NCBI RefSeq assembly: GCF_949628265.1
Contig: NC_088789.1
Coordinates: 30,311,883-30,375,882, forward strand
Length of the DNA stretch: 64,000 bases
Reading direction: 5' to 3'
Origin: Cloeon dipterum
Lineage: Eukaryota > Arthropoda > Insecta > Ephemeroptera > Baetidae
Positions 57,537 to 64,000 of the stretch are shown one piece after another. The translations under genes and the position numbers were made by a program. How positions within the stretch are numbered: position 1 is the first letter of the stretch; each line of letters opens with the position of its first letter. The notes below the pieces were generated by a model. It was not told the origin of the DNA and ran no database searches. It worked only from the letters and a program-made list of their open reading frames with translations.

Positions 57537-59284
57537 TCAACTACATACTTTCCTGTATTTACTCCTCGTTGCACGTAACATATTATTTGTGCTTTTATGT
57601 TTGAAATTATTTTCTAATACACGCCTCTAAAACCAGAAATAATAAAATTTTCAGACATCATCTACATCAAATAATTATTGTATTATTTACTATTATTTTT
57701 GGTCCTTGCCGTCAAGAAAATAGCGCTGCTTGTGCTTTGCTTCTTTGCCACTTGATTTAAAAAAATGAAATTCCCAAGCGGCTGTTTACAATCTCGAAAT
57801 TATAGCCTAAAATACGATCGGTGGCGCTGGAAAGACTGCGAAAAGTTGATATGGAACCGATCTCAGGGTGCGTTACCCTGAAAAAGGTCGTCAGGGTGGG
57901 TGGGGAAAAATCTTGGCCTATATTATGACAAAACTACATGCTCGAAATCACTGCAAATAATATAGCATTTAAAACCTGCCGCGATTTGGAATTTGGAGCG
58001 GAAATTCCACAACAGCCGGACCTGTGAGTATTCTAAGCATTTTTATCCTTTGAATTCGGCTTCATAAAGGCCCTCTGGTCTTCGGATAAATTTTTACGGT
58101 GATCTATGAGCAATAACGTAGAGAGCGAATTGGTAAAATACCTGGATAAGATATTATAAAAGTTTCCTATTGGCTATTTCTTGCTTAATTCAGGAGAGCA
58201 CAAGGCAATTCACGCCTTGTTAACATTTTATAGTTAGCTGCGCATTCGCCGTCAGAGAATTGAAAGCTTGAATTCCTTGTGTGAAAGTCTGCAAGCATGG
58301 TGTCCGATGAACGTCCAAAATATTTTTCAAAAATATTATTGACTCCGATCTTAAAGTATGGATTCTACAGCTTTAAGGTTTACAGCCTCCAATCAAAGGT
58401 AATGAATTTATTATGGTAATCTGATTAAAAGTCTAATCTCCAATTATAGGAAGATAAATAAAACAAAAATGCGCCAATTATCTTGGAAGAGATGATAAGC
58501 TTTATTTGATCTTATTCTAAAATTTGCATTTAAAATCTAAGGAGATGAGTAGTGCCAGTCAAAATGTAAGAATTGCTTGTTCATAACACCACCAATAAAA
58601 TGAGTGAAATACGAAATGAAAGGATAATTGATCAGGGCTTAGCAAGTGCAGCCCACAGATTTAAGCCATTCATCTATTTCCTTGTCCTTCTCGGCAAGAA
58701 GCAAATTACCTCGACAGCTTCCTTTATAGCGTGACAGAACATGGTCTTCTTGCTCAACTTCTTTCGGTCCGTCTTTCCAAATCGACGTCACGGCTGCGGT
58801 CTTCTAGTCCGTTGGTATATAGCCCGCCGGAAGATGGGGCAGTTTTTCAGCCGTTCTCCCGTCGCCGTCACGACGCGCTTCTACAGAAGCTGCGCGTATT
58901 CGGCCCGTGGATAAGCAACCCGCGGAGCTGTTCTGTCGTGCTGGTTGCCAGTTGCCAGCTGTCAGCTGCTCTCAAGAGCATTGAGGAATTGAATGCACAA
59001 TTTATGTGCTGATCTCAGAACGAGTTAAACAAGAGGTCTGGTTTATTTAGAAGGAAATACGTTCAGAAAATTTTTTTCTCCTTCTCAGATTCATATCGTG
59101 TTACAAAAATTATTTATTTAACCCTAAAAAGTGATATTAATCCTCTTGTCCTTATATGGCGCTAAAAGAATTCAAATGTTTCCAATTTTATTTCTTCCAT
59201 AAGAGCAGCGCTGTGATCGCTTATTAGCCACCTGGCACCTGCAACCTTCCATCCATTCATTCAGGTTCAGGTAGTCCATTAGAA
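57537..59284. other. Spacer between the ankyrin array and zinc-finger gene 2
   Basis: Contains repeat D copy 3. A GC-richer part at 58.73-58.98 kb (CGTCGCCGTCACGACGCG) is open but unsupported. 59233-59280 is the inverted partner of 63472-63520 and belongs to the duplicated 5' flank of the ZAD genes. Confidence 0.45.
57829..57905 (+). repeat. Short dispersed repeat D, copy 3
   Basis: GGAACCGATCTCAGGGTGCG and TTACCCTGAAAAAGG as in copy 2, then GTCGTCAGGGTGGGT as in copy 1. Confidence 0.65.
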
Positions 59285-60572
59285 ATGTCGATTCAAAAGG
59301 CGCTGTGCTTGATTTGCGAGCGTCCAACGGCGGATGGCGCTGTCCTCGCTGTCCACGTAGACAAGGACAAATTGCAGACTTGGTTCCTCAATGTCTGCGA
59401 ACACGAGTTGGCAGAGGAAATCAAGGACGAAGACCCGATTTGCTATTTTTGTCTCTGGGAAGCCGAGTGAGTTCAAAAGAATTTAGGAATCTTTTCATTT
59501 TATTAAAGAGAGTTTTCCCGAAGATTTCTTTGGAAATTCGATGAATTGGCAGACGAGGAATTGGTTTGGTGGCCACGGAATGCAGATTATTTGGACGATG
59601 CGGCAAAGGAGCTATGGATAAATTATTTTGGTGAAGATATAATAAACTTTGGAATTTTTAAATTTGATTAATTTTTATGTATTTCCAGAGGGAAAATTAG
59701 AGCAGTGTTGGGTGCAGTTGGAGAAAATTAAACTTCCAAAGAGTAACAGCGAAGATAATAGCAGACCAATTGAAGCCAAACAACAGTCACGCATATTGAA
59801 CTGCTTCTACTGCAAGATGAAACTTACATTTAGTTATCAACTGTCTAAACATATGAAGAAAATGCACAAAGAAGCCATCAGATGTGGAAATTACCATTGT
59901 GCTACTTATTTCCACACTCATGAAGAAAAAGAAGAGCACACAAAGAATGTCCACGAGAAGCTAAAGGAACGAGAAAAAATCAAGTGCAGTTTTTGTGGAA
60001 AGGAATTTGAGGGACTATCCAACTACAAATGTCATGTTCGCCATGTTCACAAAGAGTTTCCTGTAAAATGCTCTCATATTGGTTGCCTTTCGTTCTTCAA
60101 ATCAAAAATTGACATGGAATCACACTTTGACTCTGCGCACAAAAGTGAAAACGAGGCTAAGAGATTTCAATGCCATGACTGTGGTTACAGGGCAAGTCTT
60201 AAATCTAGTTTGAAAAAGCACATCTTCTACAAACATATTCCAAGATCAATTGAGTGCCACTTTTGCGGACATTCCTTCTCTTCTGAGAGTTCATTGAGAT
60301 TTCATTTGAGGTGTTCGCACACTTTCAAAGTTTGTTCCTTGTGCAAATTGAGTGTTTCTGTGGGGAGCTTTCAAAGTCGCCACTTAAAAGTAAAAAATTG
60401 CTCCCGCTGTAAGAACAAATTTCAATGTTCAGGACTCTATCAGTCACATTTGAAATCATGCAAGAAATCTCTGATCAAGTGTGGCAAGTGCCAAAAGACA
60501 TTCATCCATAGATGTTTGTTGAATTACCACATGAAAAGAAAACACTTGACGCGCGGGATTGAGCATAAGTAG
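59285..60572 (+). CDS. ZAD and C2H2 zinc-finger protein 2, C-terminally shortened (390 aa)
   Basis: Exons 59285-59466, 59524-59630 and 59689-60572, same phases as gene 1. ZAD cysteines C8-x2-C11 and C53-Y-F-C56; exon 2 has ELVWWPRNADYLDDAA; exon 3 starts EGKLEQCWVQLEKIKL. Nine C2H2-type fingers follow, from CFYCKMKLTFS to CGKCQKTFIHR. The ORF stops at TAG 60570-60572, but downstream DNA in another frame (about 60595-60776) still reads finger-like CAHCSKNFYKFSNLKNH and PCPDCKKK, so the C-terminal fingers have been cut off. DNA-binding regulator by family; target unknown. It is the inverted duplicate of gene 3. Confidence 0.88.
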
Positions 60573-60594
60573 CTTTTGGTTTAAAATTTGAATT

Positions 60595-60776
60595 TTCTGC
60601 AAAAAGTACTACAAAAGTGAACTAATCTTGCAAGAACATTTAAATAGAACCCACGACAAATTTTGCGCCCACTGCTCCAAAAATTTCTATAAATTCTCTA
60701 ATTTGAAAAACCATCTCTCTGTAAAGCATAACTTGATTGTTGGTCATTTGCCTTGTCCGGACTGCAAAAAGAAATG
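60595..60776 (+). pseudogene. Out-of-frame zinc-finger remnant of gene 2
   Basis: Reading from 60598 gives CKKYYKSELILQEHLNRTHD, then CAHCSKNFYKFSNLKNHLS, then PCPDCKKK and a stop. It is the former tail of zinc-finger protein 2, separated from the main frame by the stop at 60570 and a frame change. Confidence 0.75.
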
Positions 60777-62266
60777 AGTCTCATTGCAATTTCGAAATAA
60801 ACATTTAAAAGAGGTCCACGGAAAAACAAAGTCCGGGAAAGATGTCACATTTGAGGAACAACTATGTACTCGCGTTGTATTCAAAATCATTTAATGCTAA
60901 TTCACGGTGAAACGTCAGTCCACGAGTAATTTCTTTCTCTTTGCAATTGTTATATAAACGTTAATATCAGGTGCACCATTGCTGAAATGTAAACCATTCT
61001 GAGTAAATTATCGACACACCGTTCCAATCCTTACAATTTAAAACATGAAAATGCTAATCCAATTTCATCGAGTGTATCAAATTCATTGTTGTAAGACTGT
61101 CCTGCTATAAACACATCTTCGCTTCCGGTTGCATAATTCTGATGTAGATGAAAAGAACACCCAAGATAAATCGTTTCAATCTTTATAAAGTTAACAGTCA
61201 AAGTTCTTAAATAATTTTCGTATCAAAGCATTCTCTGAATAAATTTCTTTGTTAAAAATATTCAGCTTTTTCATGACTTATTTTTCCTCTTATTTTTCAC
61301 CCCATACAAATATCTGAAATAAATCAAATAGAAAAAGAGAGGGAGGGAATCTCACAATTCAAAATCCCATTAGGTATATTTTTTTAGAAACACTTCTTAT
61401 TTTTCCAACCTCATTTTTGAATTTTCGCCTGCTGCTTACTATCACCAAAATCAGGAAACTGCATATTTATAAAGCAAAAGAAGGCAAGCAAAAGTTTATT
61501 TTTGCTCTTTGATCGGCGCAACGTGTTATGACGCTGCCAGCAATTCGCGTAAAACAAATATTATTTAGGAATTGCAGTCACCCACGCAAAAAATTACGCA
61601 GCTTTAATTGGGCCAGTTGCGAGGATCGAAGCACCAATTGAGCGCGTGTCTCGAGAGAATCGCTCGCAATCAGGGAGTTGAATGCGCGTCTCACCTCGCA
61701 GCAGAGAACAGCGAGTGAATGAGTCTGTTTTTTTTAAATTGTTCGGATTGGCAGCAAATCTTTTTCCGCAGCACTCGCATCACAAAATGCACGGGCACTG
61801 CAATAATCAGCCGAAAATTTATATTCATCTGTGCTGTAAAATAAATAAGCGCCAAGCACTATTCTGATTGATGGCTGATCGCTTGCAGCCGCTGCGTTTA
61901 TTTATTTTTCGGCCAATTAATCGCGGCTCAGGGGACATTCTCGAGGACGTATTTGCGCGTCAAAATTTATGCCAGCACTGCTTTTGGCGCCGCCTTTTTA
62001 TTTCTTTTGGCTCCACTCAAAACGTCCGCTTCATTCACTCTCTGACATAAACTGACAAAAAAGGAAATGAAGCAAATAATTGGAATTTTTATCATGTATT
62101 TATTGAGACGTTGAATTCATGAAAAAGTTTCAAAGAATTGCAATCAATGAAAAAATTTAACAAAGTAAAGGAAGTAAGTATTAATATACAAATTTGAATG
62201 AAATTTTCGAAATTATATAAATGAACGTTGATGGTGTTTCCAGGAAAAATTAAATATTGACTTTTT
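60777..62266. other. Spacer between the convergent zinc-finger genes
   Basis: AT-rich with poly(A)-like motifs. The ORFs at 61.68-62.05 kb have no domain or splice support. Confidence 0.45.
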
Positions 62267-63461
62267 TTATAAATTTTTCTGAGTTTTGCAAGATTTCAAG
62301 TGAGATTTATGCAAACCTAAGCATCGGAATTTGCTCTTGCAGCGAATGCACTTCGTAATTTTCAAATGATAACATTTCTTGTTATAAACAGTCATCACCA
62401 TTTTGCAAAAAGCACAAACCTCGAAATTGTGATAGTATTTCACATGATTTCTCAATTCAGATCGACAGGAGAAAAGATTTTCACACATTTTACATTTCGT
62501 GGATTTGAGCAAGTGTTTTCTAGCTATGTGCCGTTCCAAATTACCTTTTTGCGTTGCTTTGTATTCGCAATCATTGCATTTGAACATTCTTGTCTCGTCA
62601 TCTTTTCCGTGAGCAGAATCAAAGTGTCTTTTCATTTCGATTTTTGATTTGAAAAATGACAAGCAACCCTTATGAGAGCATTTTACAGGAAACTCTTTGT
62701 GAACTTTGCGAACATGCATATAGTAGTTTTTCTGTCCGTCAAATCCCTTCTCACATAAACTGCACTTGAATTTTTCTCGTTCTTTTGGTTTCTCGTGGAC
62801 GTTCTTGTTGTGCTCTTTTTTTTCTTCAAGAGTGTGGAAATAAGTAGGACATTTGTGATTTCCACATCTGATGGCTTCCTTGTGCAATTTTCTAATATGC
62901 AGAGCCATAGAGTGAGAATTTTTATATTTTTTCCCACAGTAGATGCACTTCCATCGCTTCGGCCGATTTTCAGCTTCAACAATTCGCCTCTCTTCACCGT
63001 CAGCACTTTTCGGAATCTCAATTTTCTCCAACTGCACCCAACACTGCTCTAATTTACCCTCTGAAAATGAACAAAAATGAATAAAATTTAAAAACTTCAA
63101 AATTTATTTTCAATTCACCAAAATATTTCTTCCGCAGCTCTCTTGCTGCTTCGTCCAAATCCAAATTCCACCAAACCAAATTCTCGTCCGCCATCTCGTT
63201 GAATTTCCAATGAAACCTAAATGGGGGAAAATTCCTCATTTAAAAAAGAAGATTCCTTGAATACCTTCTAAAAACTCACTCGGCGTGCAAGAAACAGAAG
63301 TAGCAAATCAGGTCACCGTCGTAGATTTCGTCGTCCATTTCGTACTCGCAAACGTTGAGAAACCACTCCTGCAGTTTGTCCTTGTCCACGTGGACAGCGA
63401 GGACAGCGCCGTCCGCCGTCGGACGCTCGCAGATCAAGCACAACGCCTTTTGAAGCGACAT
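62267..63461 (-). CDS. ZAD and C2H2 zinc-finger protein 3 (357 aa)
   Basis: Minus-strand exons 63280-63461, 63119-63216 and 62267-63060, with phases equal to genes 1 and 2. The first exon (MSLQKALCLICERPTADGA) differs from gene 2 at only a few residues before the second cysteine pair (C53-Y-F-C56). Exon 2 has HWKFNEMADENLVWW, and exon 3 EGKLEQCWVQLEKIEI. Eight C2H2-type fingers follow, from CIYCGKKYKNS to CIRCKSKFRCLG, ending SCKTQKNL. It is one finger shorter than gene 2. Both genes share the irregular CGN..CxTYFHT and CSHxGCLSFFKSK fingers with gene 1, so all three are one subfamily. Confidence 0.9.
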
Positions 63462-64000
63462 CTCAGACAAGACTACCTGAACCTGAATGAAAGATGGAAG
63501 GTTGCAGGTGGCTAAGCTATTGAAGCGCCACCCTTAGGAGAGGCAACACACCCTTGAATTCGCTTAGTGGGGGGAAATTTGAATTTTGAAATATATAACG
63601 GACTTAAAAACGATTTTTTGCATGAGGTTATTGAGTAAAAATTCACGTCTTTACAACAATAGAATTCAAATAGAGCATTTTTTAAGTTGTAAAAATGGTT
63701 TTCTCTTATCTGGTTTCAAAACATGCTTCAACTCAGATATTTCGGAGACCAAGTAGTGTGCTATACCCAGGTGCCGAATCTGGGAATGACAATAAGAAGT
63801 GGATTAGAGCTGCGCAATGGCGGAAGCGATATTAGAGCTGCCTTTTGGGCAGATTACGTGCAAAAGAGGGGATTGGCTCGCAAAGCGGCGCGGAGAGAGG
63901 CTGAGTAAAGCGTCGGAGCAGTTACTGTTGCGTATTTCGCCAACATAGCCGCGTCTTGATGCCGGTCAGCAGCAAACATCATCAATTGCCGTGTCGTCGT
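63462..64000. other. 5' flank of zinc-finger gene 3 and window end
   Basis: 63472-63520 (CTACCTGAACCTGAATGAA, GAAGGTTGCAGGTGGCTAA) is the reverse complement of 59233-59280 upstream of gene 2. No TATA box is clear. The rest to 64000 has no supported gene. Confidence 0.5.

Noticed and set aside
61682-62050. Two adjacent 60-residue frames between the zinc-finger genes
   Set aside because: No similarity to zinc fingers or other families and no supporting signals.

Overview
The window is nuclear DNA of an arthropod, most likely an insect. Genes have short GT-AG introns (about 50-80 bases) and AT-rich spacers. Three genes carry the ZAD plus C2H2 zinc-finger architecture typical of insects, and the spacers are full of short inverted-repeat (MITE or foldback) elements. 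I see no bacterial operons, rRNA, CRISPR array or organellar genes. Species cannot be named from sequence alone.

Layout. 0-2 kb: a small gene whose product resembles the NET domain of BET bromodomain proteins. 5.2-8.1 kb: a complete 12-exon divergent cullin that keeps its neddylation lysine. 10-11.7 kb: a ZAD/C2H2 zinc-finger gene. 14.5-15.6 kb (minus): a diverged ankyrin-repeat gene. 18-19.4 kb (minus): a DM9-like gene with a foldback element in its first intron. 19.7-25 kb: mostly nested non-autonomous elements, one orphan exon and relics of ankyrin-gene 5' flanks.

25.8-57.5 kb is the core: an ankyrin-repeat gene array with two subfamilies. Subfamily I has four tandem plus-strand genes (25.9, 31.3, 36.9 and 40.2 kb); the first three lie on about 5.5-kb segmental duplications and carry a duplicated N-terminal exon that the fourth lacks. 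Subfamily II has a minus-strand copy with an internal stop (42.3-43.8 kb), plus-strand copies at 49.9, 52.9 and 56.0 kb, and a decayed fragment at 51.7 kb. The copies are mosaics: blocks of near-identity between particular pairs suggest gene conversion or unequal exchange. A small lysine-rich three-exon gene (48.0-48.7 kb) sits between the inverted subfamily II copies.

58.7-63.5 kb: two further ZAD/C2H2 genes lie tail to tail as an inverted duplication that includes their 5' flanks. The first has lost its C-terminal fingers, which survive as an out-of-frame remnant.

The ankyrin array is the most notable system here: a young, actively rearranging family of roughly 480-575-residue proteins that are nearly all ankyrin-like repeats with no recognisable second domain. 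Its function is unknown. The zinc-finger genes are probably DNA-binding regulators and the cullin a ubiquitin-ligase scaffold; nothing in the sequence links them functionally to the array.
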